Below are positions 1 to 7,825 of a stretch of 15,397 nucleotides of DNA, piece by piece. This DNA is from Spirochaetaceae bacterium (GTDB taxonomy: Bacteria; Spirochaetota; Spirochaetia; Treponematales; Breznakiellaceae), in contig JAITAM010000058.1 in assembly GCA_031284085.1 (NCBI GenBank), positions 1 to 15,397 of the forward strand. Direction: 5' to 3'. Below the pieces are notes generated by a model, which searched no databases, was not told where the DNA came from, and saw nothing but the letters and a program-made list of their open reading frames with translations. Both the position numbers and the translations under genes were made by a program. Position 1 is the stretch's first letter. Each line of letters opens with the position of its first letter.

Positions 1-79
1 CCAGTCCTTATTAGTCTACGACCCCAGACCTTGTTAGTCTACAACCCTAGACTTTGCTTGTCTGCAACCGTAGACCTTG
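1..79. repeat. 23-bp tandem repeat array with an internal inverted repeat
   Basis: Three full 23-bp units lie at 11-33, 34-56 and 57-79. The tail of an earlier unit is at 1-10 and a decayed fourth begins at 80. Each unit has the form TTAGTCTAC-AACCC-AGACCTTG with a few substitutions. Inside each, GTCT(A) faces (T)AGAC around about six bases, so every unit could form a small hairpin on either strand. There are no unique spacers, so this is not a CRISPR. The array runs off the left edge and its full copy number cannot be seen. It reads out into GGTCTGACCCC at 90-100, a motif that resembles the GGGGTCAGACC ends found near REP-associated transposases; that link is recalled, not shown. Confidence 0.75.
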
Positions 80-392
80 TTAGTTATAAGGTCTGACCCC
101 TTCCCGCTTCTATCGGGCAAAAAGCCATGCGCCCATTCCTGATACAATCCCGGAACGTTGAAGCCCGCTGGCGGGCTTACGGGGTGGCAGGCTGGCCTGT
201 GAGAATATTTTACACAGTTGAGTATAAAAGGATCAGTTCTAAGCCGCCTTTCCAGCTTCGTTACGTGAAGCTTAAACTCTAAACTGCTCAAATACCTGAC
301 GCATTGCCCTCTAGTCCTTGTCCTCGCTTTTGGATGAGCGCTGAATCTGCATAATCTGCATACCAATAGCATCTCAAGCGCCTTGTGGCACG
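80..392. other. Gene-poor intergenic stretch
   Basis: I see no convincing gene here. A minus-strand open frame covers most of it (34-372), but it runs into the tandem repeat, is rich in Arg and Cys, and has no domain I recognise. Small structures are visible: an 18-bp near-palindrome at 161-178 (AAGCCCGC and GCGGGCTT around two bases), an AGCTTC/GAAGCT inverted repeat at 254-272, and a perfect 9-bp direct duplication, AATCTGCAT, at 344-352 and 353-361. Confidence 0.5.
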
Positions 393-418
393 CTTCCTGC
401 TATTTAATAAGCAGGAGG
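393..418 (+). promoter_or_regulatory. Hairpin that buries the Shine-Dalgarno of the exported-protein gene
   Basis: Bases 393-401 can pair with 410-418 (nine pairs, one of them G-U) around the 8-base loop ATTTAATA. The 3' arm contains the whole AGGAGG ribosome-binding site (413-418), seven bases before the ATG at 426. All six SD bases would be paired when the hairpin is closed, so translation should depend on melting it, for example by temperature, a protein or a trailing ribosome. The A+T-rich loop could also be part of a -10 element, which would place the hairpin at the start of the transcript or outside it. Confidence 0.55.
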
Positions 419-425
419 CTCTTGT

Positions 426-962
426 ATGAAATACAATAACAGAGCAGTCGTATTATCGCTCATTATAGCAAATATCGGATTGCTTTATGCACAAGAACAA
501 AAGGCTGCTGTATCCACAAGGAATACACCGGAAAAAACAACTATTAGCGGTGAATTAAAGTTGGTGCAAGGGGCGATAGCCATCCAAAAAGACGGCATTA
601 CCTATTTTATATCCGGCTTAAGGCAATTCATTGGTTTTATAGAAGGGTTAAAAGAGGGGGCGGCCGTGACTCTAGAGGGCTATGCCATACCCACTATTCG
701 GCAGAAAACTTCAGTACTGTTCCGTGCTACCAAGCTTAGTATCGGTGCTAAGGATTATGAATTATCTTCTCCGTCTTTAGGAAATGGACAGATGATGCTG
801 CTGTGGAACGACATACCGGAACCGCAGCTAAGAGGGGGTCAACAGTTCAATTACCAAGACCGCAAGCCTTCCCAGCAAAGAAATCAGCATAGGCGGTATT
901 CACAGCAGGATCAAAGGCGGCATCAGGATCATCGGCAAAGACCATCCATAAGATGTTTTTAA
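426..962 (+). CDS. Small exported protein, possible OB-fold, Gln/Arg-rich tail
   Basis: A 178-residue protein I do not recognise by name. Residues 1-22 look like a signal peptide: a short charged start, a hydrophobic core (AVVLSLIIANIGLL) and a YAQE cleavage region. Residues 38-105 alternate short strands and Gly turns (TISGELKLVQGAIAI, then AAVTLEGYAIP), which suggests a small beta-barrel such as the bacterial OB folds of exported proteins; this is inference. Residues 130-178 are hydrophilic and rich in Gln, Arg and His, with low complexity. The start is fixed by AGGAGG seven bases upstream, inside a hairpin. The gene stands alone on the plus strand, converges on lon and is followed by a strong terminator. 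The basic tail might bind nucleic acid or cell wall. Confidence 0.7.
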   Translation: MKYNNRAVVLSLIIANIGLLYAQEQKAAVSTRNTPEKTTISGELKLVQGAIAIQKDGITYFISGLRQFIGFIEGLKEGAAVTLEGYAIPTIRQKTSVLFRATKLSIGAKDYELSSPSLGNGQMMLLWNDIPEPQLRGGQQFNYQDRKPSQQRNQHRRYSQQDQRRHQDHRQRPSIRCF

Positions 963-1069
963 TTATATTTTGGTTAAGGAGGTAGGGGTAAGTATCCTTT
1001 ACCCAGAAGGATAACTATCTCAACTACAGAGGATTAGGGGCCCTTTGTAGTACATGTAAAAACAATGCT

Positions 1070-1112
1070 GCCTGCTATAAAACAAGGCTTATGTTTTATA
1101 GCAGGCTTTTTT
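1070..1112 (+). terminator. Strong intrinsic terminator
   Basis: Bases 1070-1084 pair perfectly with 1092-1106 (15 bp) around a 7-base loop, followed at once by six T (1107-1112). It fits termination of the exported-protein transcript. It also lies 62 bases past the stop of lon on the other strand. In that direction a T5 tract comes only some nine bases after the stem, so use by the lon operon is possible but weaker. Two smaller, mutually exclusive hairpins (986-1004 and 993-1013) lie upstream of it. Confidence 0.9.
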
Positions 1113-1174
1113 ATTATAGTTCATCATACCTGTTTTAGTGCATTAAAGCCCGCGTAAGATGCTCTTTTGTGTTA

Positions 1175-3574
1175 TTACTGCGGCGTATCGGTGGGTACAA
1201 ACAAAAGACTAAAAGCATCTTCAGCATTTTCTACAAAAAGAGTAGTGATAGATTCCTTTATTTCTTTATCCAAGTCTTCCCATTCTTCCCGATTGCCGGC
1301 GGGGATGAGTATCTGTTTCATGCCGTTCCGTACCGCAGCCAGAGCTTTTTCTTTAAGCCCTCCTATGGGTAAAACGCGGCCGGTCAAAGTCAACTCACCG
1401 GTCATAGCGATATTGGTTTTAGGGGCTTTTCTGCACAGAGTGGAAAAGATTGAAGTAGCAAGGGTAATGCCGGCTGAGGGGCCGTCTTTTGGAATAGCGC
1501 CTTCTGGAATATGCAAATGAATATCGACATTTTTAAGCTCTGTTTTGTGAAAATCGTACTGCTTCTGTATACTACCAACATAAGACAAGGCAATTCGTGC
1601 GCTTTCTTTCATCACATCTCCAACATTACCGGTAATGATCAGTCCGCCGCTTCCTTCAAGGAGAGAGCTTTCCACAGGCAGCATTGTTCCCCCCATCTCT
1701 GTCCATGCAAGTCCGTAAGAAACGCCAATACGCGCTTCTTTGAAGATAAGATCGTTTTTATATTTTCTGCGTCCCAGTAATTTCTCCAGATCGATTGTAT
1801 GTATAACTTTCTTGAAACTGCTTAGAGGCTTATCATTGCGGATGCTGTACTCTCTTTTTATAGCATCGCGGGCAATGCGCCGGATACACCGGGCAATTTC
1901 CCGCTCAAGCCCTCGCACCCCAGATTCCATGGTCCAATGCCGAATAATATCCCGTATAGTATCGTCTTTGAATGAAATCTTTGCTTGAGAAAGCCCGTTT
2001 TCATATAGTTGTTTTGGTATTAAAAAATGCCGTGCAATGTTTAACTTTTCGCTTTCACCATAGCCGGGTATTTCAATTATTTCCATACGATCAAGAAGAG
2101 GATAGGGAATGGTATGAAGAGAATTTGCCGTGGTGATAAAGAGTACTTTTGATAGATCGTAAGACACTTCAAGATAGTGATCGGTAAAGTTAATGTTCTG
2201 TTCCGGGTCCAAAGCCTCAAGCAAAGCCGATGCCGGATCCCCGCGGAAATCGCTCGACAATTTATCAATTTCATCTAACAAAATTACCGGATTGATAGTA
2301 CCGGCTTTCCGCATAGACTGTATAATCTTGCCCGGTAAAGCGCCGACATACGTCTTCCGATGCCCTCGAATTTCAGCTTCATCACGGAGCCCTCCTAATG
2401 AGATACGCACAAAGTGCCGTCCTAATGCTCTCGCCACTGATTTACCGAGACTGGTTTTCCCGGTACCCGGCGGGCCGACAAAGCATAGTATGGGACCTTT
2501 TATAGCTGTATTCTGACTCTGAGTATTGGCAAAGATTCTCAGGACCGCAATGAATTCAAGAATACGTTCCTTTGCTTTATCGAGAGCAAAATGATCTTCA
2601 TTGAGGATCTTCTCTGCTAGACATAGATCACCGGAATCAGTACTTACCGTTGACCACGGTAAATCGGCAATCCATTCAAGGTACCCACGAAGCACACCGG
2701 CTTCCGGCGAAAGCGGTTGGAGTTTGCGGAGACGGGCAATTTCTTTACGAGCTTTTTGAAGCGCTTCTTCGCTGGGGTGGCGCCCTTCGATCAGTTTTTC
2801 AAGATCATCAAATTCATCGTTTGTTATATCTTTTCCCAGCTCTTTATTTATTTCTTTTAGCTGTTCATTTAAGACATATTCACGCTGATTTTTATCAATA
2901 CGGCTTTTAACTTTACCTCGGATATTTTTTTGAATATCGAAAATCTCATTTTCTCTTTCTAAGATTTCAAGAATAGCATCCAAACGCTCAAGAAGATCAG
3001 CAAAGGAGAGCAGCTCTATCTTTTGCTCAATGCTTATGAGCAGGCTGTTACATATTAAATTAGCAAGTCGTTCCGGATTTTCTGTCTTTTCTACCGCGGT
3101 AATGGTATCGTTACCAATTTTTTTTGAAGATTCTGCGTATTGTGCGAAGGATTTTTGTACCGTCCGTATCAATGCTACCATTTCAGGGCTGAGTCTTCCC
3201 TCTAAAATAGAACTAATCGGCACAATACTGATCATAAAAAAATCATTTGCTTGGGTTATAGAAGATATGGTAGCGCGGTACTCGCCTTGCAACACAACTC
3301 GGAATGTATTGTCAGGAAGTTTTAAGTACTGAACGATTTTTACCGCAGTACCAACTAAGTAGGTCTCATTGGTGGTAATGTTCCGAATACACGCTGCAAA
3401 AAGGCGCATATCCCGCCGCAAAGCCTCATCGATAGCGACAATACCCGAATGGTAGGTGATAAAAACCGGTATAACTGTATTAGGATACAACACCAAGTCC
3501 CGAAGAGGAAGTAGAGGAAGTTCTTCTTGTGTTTTTTTATGAGAATTTCCTTTCAGGACAGAAAGGAGACTCAT
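1175..3574 (-). CDS. lon: ATP-dependent protease Lon
   Basis: A 799-residue Lon, the normal length. It unfolds and degrades damaged and regulatory proteins in the cytoplasm. In order: LON substrate-binding domain (about 18-215, opening [14 protein letters not shown]), a coiled-coil linker (about 215-290), the AAA+ module with Walker A GPPGTGKT (367-374) and Walker B ILLDEID (431-437), and the C-terminal serine-lysine protease domain. The catalytic Ser is S700 in PKDGPSAG and the Lys is K743 in GGLKEK; their 43-residue spacing matches E. coli Lon. The ATG at 3574 overlaps the clpX stop by four bases (ATGA), so translation is probably coupled. No separate lon promoter is obvious. It is last in the tig-clpP-clpX-lon run. 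No defects are seen. Confidence 0.97.
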   Translation of the reverse strand: MSLLSVLKGNSHKKTQEELPLLPLRDLVLYPNTVIPVFITYHSGIVAIDEALRRDMRLFAACIRNITTNETYLVGTAVKIVQYLKLPDNTFRVVLQGEYRATISSITQANDFFMISIVPISSILEGRLSPEMVALIRTVQKSFAQYAESSKKIGNDTITAVEKTENPERLANLICNSLLISIEQKIELLSFADLLERLDAILEILERENEIFDIQKNIRGKVKSRIDKNQREYVLNEQLKEINKELGKDITNDEFDDLEKLIEGRHPSEEALQKARKEIARLRKLQPLSPEAGVLRGYLEWIADLPWSTVSTDSGDLCLAEKILNEDHFALDKAKERILEFIAVLRIFANTQSQNTAIKGPILCFVGPPGTGKTSLGKSVARALGRHFVRISLGGLRDEAEIRGHRKTYVGALPGKIIQSMRKAGTINPVILLDEIDKLSSDFRGDPASALLEALDPEQNINFTDHYLEVSYDLSKVLFITTANSLHTIPYPLLDRMEIIEIPGYGESEKLNIARHFLIPKQLYENGLSQAKISFKDDTIRDIIRHWTMESGVRGLEREIARCIRRIARDAIKREYSIRNDKPLSSFKKVIHTIDLEKLLGRRKYKNDLIFKEARIGVSYGLAWTEMGGTMLPVESSLLEGSGGLIITGNVGDVMKESARIALSYVGSIQKQYDFHKTELKNVDIHLHIPEGAIPKDGPSAGITLATSIFSTLCRKAPKTNIAMTGELTLTGRVLPIGGLKEKALAAVRNGMKQILIPAGNREEWEDLDKEIKESITTLFVENAEDAFSLLFVPTDTPQ

Positions 3575-4824
3575 GCACTCTTTACCAAAGAATAAATTTC
3601 AGGCGGCTCTGCTTTTTCGACAGTGTTTTGAGTGATAACAACTTTTTTGTTTCCATCCATTGATGGAATATCAAACATAATATCAATCATAAGCTTCTCT
3701 ACAATAGCACGCAAGCCTCTTGCACCGGTTTTTTGTTTAATTGCTGTATCTGCGATAGCATCAACAGCACCATCAGTAAATTCCAGTTTAACTTTATCTA
3801 TAGCCATAGACGCCTGATACTGCTTAACAATGGCATTTCGTGGTTCAGTGATAATACGTCTGAGGTCATCGCGTTTCAGTTCTTCAAGCACCACGGTAAT
3901 CGGCAGCCTACCCACAAATTCAGGTATTAAACCAAAGCGAATAAGATCATCCGGATGCAAAACATTATACAGCTCTTTAAGATTTTTATTACTCTTTGCC
4001 TGTATGTCAGAACCAAAACCCATAGGGTGTTGTACTACCCGCTGCTCAATAAATTTTTCCAGACCGACAAAAGCACCACCGCAGATAAACAGTATATTTG
4101 TGGTATCAATACGAATTGTTTCTTGATTAGGGTGCTTACGTCCACCTTGTGGCGGTACTGCAGAAATAGTTCCTTCAATAATTTTTAATAATGCTTGTTG
4201 AACACCTTCGCCGGAAACATCTCGTGTAATAGAAATATTTTCCCCTTTTCTGGCAATTTTATCAATTTCATCAATGTACACTATACCGCGTTCAGCCAAA
4301 GCAATATTACCGCCTGCATTTTGAATGAGCTTGAGAAGAATATTCTCTACATCTTCGCCAACATAACCGGCCTCGGTAAGTGTAGTAGCATCAACTATAG
4401 CAAAAGGAACTTTAAGTTTTTTCGCAAGAGTCTTAGCTAAAAGAGTCTTTCCAGTACCAGTTGGTCCGATAAGCAGAACATTCGATTTCTCAATTTCTAC
4501 ATCGTCTTTATCCTTATTTGGATGAGCAATACGCTTATAGTGATTATACACTGCAACAGAAAGCGCCTTTTTTGCATCATCTTGTCCAATGATAAACTGA
4601 TCGAGGTACTGCTTAATTTCCCGGGGAGTAGGGATATCCTCACTGAACTGTGTTGTAAAATCATGGTCTTCTTCAGAAAGAATTTTTCGACATACTTCAA
4701 CACATTCATCACAGATGAATACATCAGCTGGACCGGCGATAAGCCTCCGCGCCATATCGTTACTTTTACCACAAAATGAACAAGTCCTTGCATGATCGGT
4801 AGAATTATTACGAAACCGTGCCAT
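3571..4824 (-). CDS. clpX: ClpX, ATPase subunit of the ClpXP protease
   Basis: A 417-residue AAA+ unfoldase that recognises tagged substrates and feeds them to ClpP. The N-terminal zinc-binding domain has C15, C18, C38 and C41. Walker A GPTGTGKT is at 120-127, the GYVG pore loop at 153-156, Walker B IVYIDEID at 181-188, and RDVSGEGVQ at 201-209. The sensor-2 TGARGLR motif lies near the C-terminus. The ClpP-docking IGF loop reads MGF (268-270), which keeps the Gly-Phe pair. Its ATG lies 17 bases inside the end of clpP, with a GAGGA SD in the clpP coding sequence, so the two partners are probably made together. All key residues are present. Confidence 0.97.
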   Translation of the reverse strand: MARFRNNSTDHARTCSFCGKSNDMARRLIAGPADVFICDECVEVCRKILSEEDHDFTTQFSEDIPTPREIKQYLDQFIIGQDDAKKALSVAVYNHYKRIAHPNKDKDDVEIEKSNVLLIGPTGTGKTLLAKTLAKKLKVPFAIVDATTLTEAGYVGEDVENILLKLIQNAGGNIALAERGIVYIDEIDKIARKGENISITRDVSGEGVQQALLKIIEGTISAVPPQGGRKHPNQETIRIDTTNILFICGGAFVGLEKFIEQRVVQHPMGFGSDIQAKSNKNLKELYNVLHPDDLIRFGLIPEFVGRLPITVVLEELKRDDLRRIITEPRNAIVKQYQASMAIDKVKLEFTDGAVDAIADTAIKQKTGARGLRAIVEKLMIDIMFDIPSMDGNKKVVITQNTVEKAEPPEIYSLVKSA

Positions 4825-5410
4825 TTTTCTTCCTCGTTAAAATAGAATCCACAACACCATATTCAACTGCATCGTGTGCTGACATAAAGAAATCACGCTC
4901 CATATCCGAAGCTATCCGTTCCGGGTCTTTGCCGGAATGTCTAGCAAAAATATCAATAGTGATCTGCTTCAGCCGGATAATCTCTTTGGATTGTATACCA
5001 ATATCTCGCGCTTGCCCTTGAACACCGCCCCAAGGCTGATGAATAAGCACTCGTGAATACGGCAGTACCAATCGCTTACCCGGCGATCCGGACGTTAAAA
5101 TAAGTGCTGCCATACTAGCAGCTTGCCCTAGGCAAATAGTCTGTACATTAGAGGCAAGATACTGTATAGTATCGTATATTGCAAGTCCGGCCGTTACCGA
5201 ACCACCGGGGGAATTGATATATAAATTTATATCTTTTTCGGCATCCTGACTATCCAAAAACAAAAGCTGCGCTACAACTAAATCAGCAGATAAGTCATTT
5301 ATCTCACCCTCCAGAAATACAATTCTATCTTTAAGAAGGCGAGAATAAATGTCATACGATCGTTCCCCCATGCCGGTTTGTTCAACAACAATAGGAACAA
5401 GATTACTCAT
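4808..5410 (-). CDS. clpP: ClpP, proteolytic subunit of the Clp protease
   Basis: A 200-residue serine peptidase that forms the double-heptamer chamber served by ClpX. The catalytic triad is S99 (GQAASMAA), H124 (LIHQPWGG) and D173 (ERDFF). The spacings of 25 and 49 residues equal those of E. coli ClpP. The N-terminus has the [13 protein letters not shown] start typical of the family, with only a short propeptide, if any. The start codon is the ATG at 5410, because no in-frame ATG, GTG or TTG lies closer to the SD at 5439-5445. That leaves an unusually long SD-to-AUG gap, filled by a hairpin. It overlaps clpX by 17 bases and follows tig after 136 bases. Confidence 0.97.
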   Translation of the reverse strand: MSNLVPIVVEQTGMGERSYDIYSRLLKDRIVFLEGEINDLSADLVVAQLLFLDSQDAEKDINLYINSPGGSVTAGLAIYDTIQYLASNVQTICLGQAASMAALILTSGSPGKRLVLPYSRVLIHQPWGGVQGQARDIGIQSKEIIRLKQITIDIFARHSGKDPERIASDMERDFFMSAHDAVEYGVVDSILTRKKNGTVS

Positions 5411-5419
5411 AAAAATGTT

Positions 5420-5445
5420 GCCGGCTAATAAACACCGGCCTCCTT
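5420..5445 (-). promoter_or_regulatory. clpP Shine-Dalgarno with an intervening hairpin
   Basis: On the minus strand a perfect SD, AAGGAGG (5445-5439), lies 28-29 bases before the clpP ATG, too far for normal initiation. Between them GCCGG (5439-5435) can pair with CCGGC (5424-5420) around a 10-base loop. If this stem forms, the SD (AAGGAG, 5445-5440) sits nine bases from the ATG, an ideal spacing. A hairpin that closes the gap is known for phage T4 gene 38. Another reading is a weak terminator after tig (stem, then a T5 tract five bases later), but that tract runs straight into the clpP start codon. Confidence 0.6.
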
Positions 5446-5546
5446 AGTATAAAGAAATTAAAAGATAAAACACCACCATTAAAACCGACTAATAAAAATT
5501 GCATCCATAGGTTATGGCTATACTGTTCATTCTAGTATCTAATAAT

Positions 5547-6929
5547 CTACTTATTTTTCCCGGTAAATTCTAGGAAATTTTGCTTTTGCCCGATTCTAAA
5601 GGTATTTTCTGTTAAAAGAATATTAAACATCTTATGTTCTTTGATATCTTCTTTAAGAAGGTCTTTTCTATTCTCCTGTGCATAATATGCAGCCACTTCT
5701 TCAATTCCAGATTTTCTTTCTTGTGCAATACGCTCAATCTCATGATCTAGCTCTTCATCTGAAACTTCCAAAGAAAGTTGATGAGCAATAGCGCTAGCAA
5801 TAAGCCCAGAATGAAGAGTCTTTACCACACCGGGTTGCCATAATTCCATCAGATTTTTTTCCCAAGGGTCTTCTACTGAGTCTGAATCTTCAAAAATTTC
5901 CTTGTCAACCGGAAGTCCCATTTGCCTAGCAAAATCACGCCATTGAGTTTTCAATTGTATCTGGACCATCGATTTCGGCAAATCCACCGGCGTGATCTCC
6001 ATAAGCTTCTCAAAAATGCTATTAATCTTGAATGTATTTATAGCAGTGTCACGTTCATTTTCCAGTCGGCTTTTAATATTATTTTTCAGATCATCTAATG
6101 TGTTGTACTGCTCGCCAATATCTTTAGCAAATTCATCATCTAACTTAGGAAGTACTTTTTCTTTTATATTATTCATAATTATTCGTATTTTTTTTGTCTG
6201 GCCGGCAAAAGCAGTATTTTCAAAGTCTTGTGGATAGGTTTTTTCTATTTCGCGTATCTCTCCCCGCTTCATCCCAATAAGAGCATCGTCAAATTCATAC
6301 ACGTTGCGTCCGGTTCCAAGTGTCCATACATAGTCTTTACGTGTGGTGCTTTCAATAAATTTTCCGGTGCTGTCAATCTCCCCATAGTCAACAGTGACAA
6401 TATCCCCTTTCTGGGCTGTGGCATGTTCATCTTTATCAAAGACAGCAGCATTACGTTCACAAAGTATTTCAATTTCCCGATCTATATCTTCATCGCTTAT
6501 CTGCACATCCGGCACCTCAATCTCAAAACCGCTCCACTTTTCCACATGTACTGAAGGCATCGCATCGTATTGCACGGAAAAACTAAGATCCTCATCTAAA
6601 TTCAAAGTGTCAGCAAGCGTTTTATCATCAATTTTGGGATTTGAATAGGGAAGCGGCCTTTGGGACTGAGGGAAATTTTCATCCTCAAAGATACTAGCAA
6701 GTGAAAGCTCAATTATCCGCCCCTTTACTTCTTTCAGTAAAGTATCGCCTAATTTTCTTTCAAGCACGTTTCTCGGAACTTTGCCGGGACGGAAGCCTGG
6801 AATACGGATATTTTTAGTGGTATCTGCTATGATACTATCGTATTCAGAACGAATGTCCTCTTTTTTAACTGTAATGTTTAATTGAACGACAGACTGTTTT
6901 AGTTGAGTAATTTCTTTTGCTACAGTCAT
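5547..6929 (-). CDS. tig: Trigger factor, ribosome-bound chaperone and prolyl isomerase
   Basis: A 460-residue protein that binds at the ribosome exit tunnel and shields nascent chains. The N-terminal domain carries the ribosome-docking signature GFRPGKVP (45-52). The middle FKBP-like PPIase domain (about 170-265) opens with KGDIVTVDYGE and includes DALIGMKRGE. The C-terminal part (about 270-460) is helical and charged and forms the chaperone arms. The length is slightly above the usual 430-450. An AGAGAGGAAAT SD precedes the ATG. The tRNA-Leu gene ends 40 bases upstream with no good promoter between them, so tig is probably read through from the tRNA promoter. The clp and lon genes downstream take over proteins that fail to fold. 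Confidence 0.96.
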   Translation of the reverse strand: MTVAKEITQLKQSVVQLNITVKKEDIRSEYDSIIADTTKNIRIPGFRPGKVPRNVLERKLGDTLLKEVKGRIIELSLASIFEDENFPQSQRPLPYSNPKIDDKTLADTLNLDEDLSFSVQYDAMPSVHVEKWSGFEIEVPDVQISDEDIDREIEILCERNAAVFDKDEHATAQKGDIVTVDYGEIDSTGKFIESTTRKDYVWTLGTGRNVYEFDDALIGMKRGEIREIEKTYPQDFENTAFAGQTKKIRIIMNNIKEKVLPKLDDEFAKDIGEQYNTLDDLKNNIKSRLENERDTAINTFKINSIFEKLMEITPVDLPKSMVQIQLKTQWRDFARQMGLPVDKEIFEDSDSVEDPWEKNLMELWQPGVVKTLHSGLIASAIAHQLSLEVSDEELDHEIERIAQERKSGIEEVAAYYAQENRKDLLKEDIKEHKMFNILLTENTFRIGQKQNFLEFTGKNK

Positions 6930-6969
6930 ACTATTTCCTCTCTGTTATAGAATATTTTATAGTTTGTAC

Positions 6970-7051
6970 TGCGAGGGGAGGGATTTGAACCCTCAAACCT
7001 TGCGGTACCAGATCCTAAGTCTGGCGTGTCTACCAATTTCACCACTCTCGC
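6970..7051 (-). tRNA. tRNA-Leu (anticodon UAG)
   Basis: An 82-base cloverleaf on the minus strand. The acceptor stem has seven positions with one A-C mismatch at 6-67. The anticodon stem CCAGA/TCTGG encloses the loop CTTAGGA, so the anticodon is UAG, reading CUN leucine codons. There is a class II variable arm (ACC GCAA GGT) and a T arm GAGGG/CCCTC with loop TTCAAAT. The discriminator is A73, as expected for leucine. CCA is not encoded. It lies just upstream of tig on the same strand. Confidence 0.96.
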
Positions 7052-7088
7052 AAAAAGTATTGTGCTATACAAATGCTGAAAACACATG

Positions 7089-7132
7089 TTGTAGTCCATT
7101 TACTACAAAAGCTCTGTCTGTGCAGTAAATGG
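7089..7132 (-). promoter_or_regulatory. Two mutually exclusive hairpins in the tRNA-Leu/tig leader
   Basis: A 9-bp perfect inverted repeat pairs 7124-7132 with 7096-7104 around 19 bases. A second perfect stem pairs 7102-7108 with 7089-7095 (7 bp) around six bases. They share 7096-7104, so only one can form at a time. Both lie between the likely minus-strand promoter (7172-7200) and the tRNA gene, that is, in the transcript leader. This could be a switch, a processing site or a weak attenuator; there is no T tract. The function is inferred only. Confidence 0.45.
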
Positions 7133-7171
7133 AATCCGGATACGCCCTACACTTGACTTAACTTATTTTTA

Positions 7172-7200
7172 ACAATAAACAAAACAAAGACTGTTGTCAA
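7172..7200 (-). promoter_or_regulatory. Candidate sigma-70 promoter for tRNA-Leu and tig
   Basis: On the minus strand a perfect -35 TTGACA (7200-7195) is followed, after exactly 17 bases, by TATTGT (7177-7172). Transcription would start near 7165, about 115 bases before the tRNA. No better promoter is seen nearer to tig. Confidence 0.6.
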
Positions 7201-7252
7201 TATCTTGTTATAGATAATATCGTTTACAGCTTTTTTATTCTGCGTAAAAGAC

Positions 7253-7273
7253 TGTGCCTTCTGATAAGGCACA
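7253..7273. other. Hairpin in the divergent tRNA-Leu/perR spacer
   Basis: TGTGCCTT (7253-7260) and AAGGCACA (7266-7273) form a perfect 8-bp stem around CTGAT. It lies upstream of both divergent promoters and has no adjacent T tract, so a terminator role is unlikely. It might be a protein-binding dyad or a relic. Confidence 0.35.
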
Positions 7274-7343
7274 ACAAAAGAACCATCCTCCCTAAATGAA
7301 CCGGCTTTTCAAAACCGAAAATAAAGTACTGTCTCTCAATTCC

Positions 7344-7390
7344 TTGACAAAAGCTTTTTTAAGATTATATTATCAATAATGATTCTGAAT
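7344..7390 (+). promoter_or_regulatory. perR promoter with a small operator-like palindrome
   Basis: A perfect -35 TTGACA lies at 7344-7349. The -10 is TATATT (7366-7371, spacing 16) or TATTAT (7368-7373, spacing 18). The palindrome ATTAT-CA-ATAAT (7369-7380) overlaps the -10 and resembles half of an A+T-rich Per/Fur box, so autoregulation is plausible. The start site would fall at about 7379-7381, so the mRNA would have almost no leader. Confidence 0.55.
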
Positions 7391-7792
7391 ATGAATAAAA
7401 AAAATAGAAGAACCATTCGCCGTTCAACCAGTCAGCGAAAGCTAGTTCTGGAAGCAGTCCGTAATGGAAATCACCTATCGGCACGGGAAATTTTTGTGCT
7501 TGTCTCTCAGAAGAAACCTATGAGTTTCGGTACGGTTTATCGAAACCTCCAAATTCTTGAAGAAGATGGAGAGATTATTTCAATACAGACCGACCCGTCT
7601 CTTCTTCGCTATGACAGTCAACAGTGCCGTCACTATCATCTACATTGCAAGAAATGCGGAAAGATTTTTGATATGCCTATAGCTTACCGTGAGAAATTTG
7701 ATAGAGAAGCCGCAGAAAAGAGCGGCTTTGCCATTGATTTTCATAGCATCTCTTTTGAAGGTTTGTGCCATGACTGCCAAGATGAGCAATAA
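7379..7792 (+). CDS. perR: Fur-family regulator of the PerR (peroxide-sensing) type
   Basis: A 137-residue metalloregulator with an N-terminal winged helix (about 14-75, including FGTVYRNLQIL) and a C-terminal dimer domain. The structural zinc site is C90-x2-C93 and C130-x2-C133. The regulatory metal ligands line up with B. subtilis PerR: D79, H85, H87 and D98 with spacings of 6, 2 and 11, plus H32. Asp at the D98 position, where Fur proteins usually have Glu, favours PerR over Fur. It would repress oxidative-stress genes until iron-catalysed His oxidation releases it. The start is uncertain: ATG 7379 sits at the predicted transcription start with no SD, and ATG 7391 (MNKKNRR) is an alternative without a clear SD. 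It is divergent from tRNA-Leu/tig, and an IS1 relic begins 33 bases after its stop. Confidence 0.85.
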   Translation: MILNMNKKNRRTIRRSTSQRKLVLEAVRNGNHLSAREIFVLVSQKKPMSFGTVYRNLQILEEDGEIISIQTDPSLLRYDSQQCRHYHLHCKKCGKIFDMPIAYREKFDREAAEKSGFAIDFHSISFEGLCHDCQDEQ

Positions 7793-7825
7793 ACGCTTTG
7801 GTAGAAAAAGAGAACGATCCTCTCT

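Noticed and set aside
1..79. CRISPR array
   Set aside because: The 23-bp units are directly adjacent, with no unique spacers and no cas genes.
34..372. 112-codon minus-strand open frame
   Set aside because: It runs through the tandem repeat, has an odd Arg/Cys-rich composition, shows no known domain and has no SD that I can see.
7809..7825. Terminator of perR
   Set aside because: It is only a weak 5-bp AGAGA/TCTCT stem without a T tract.
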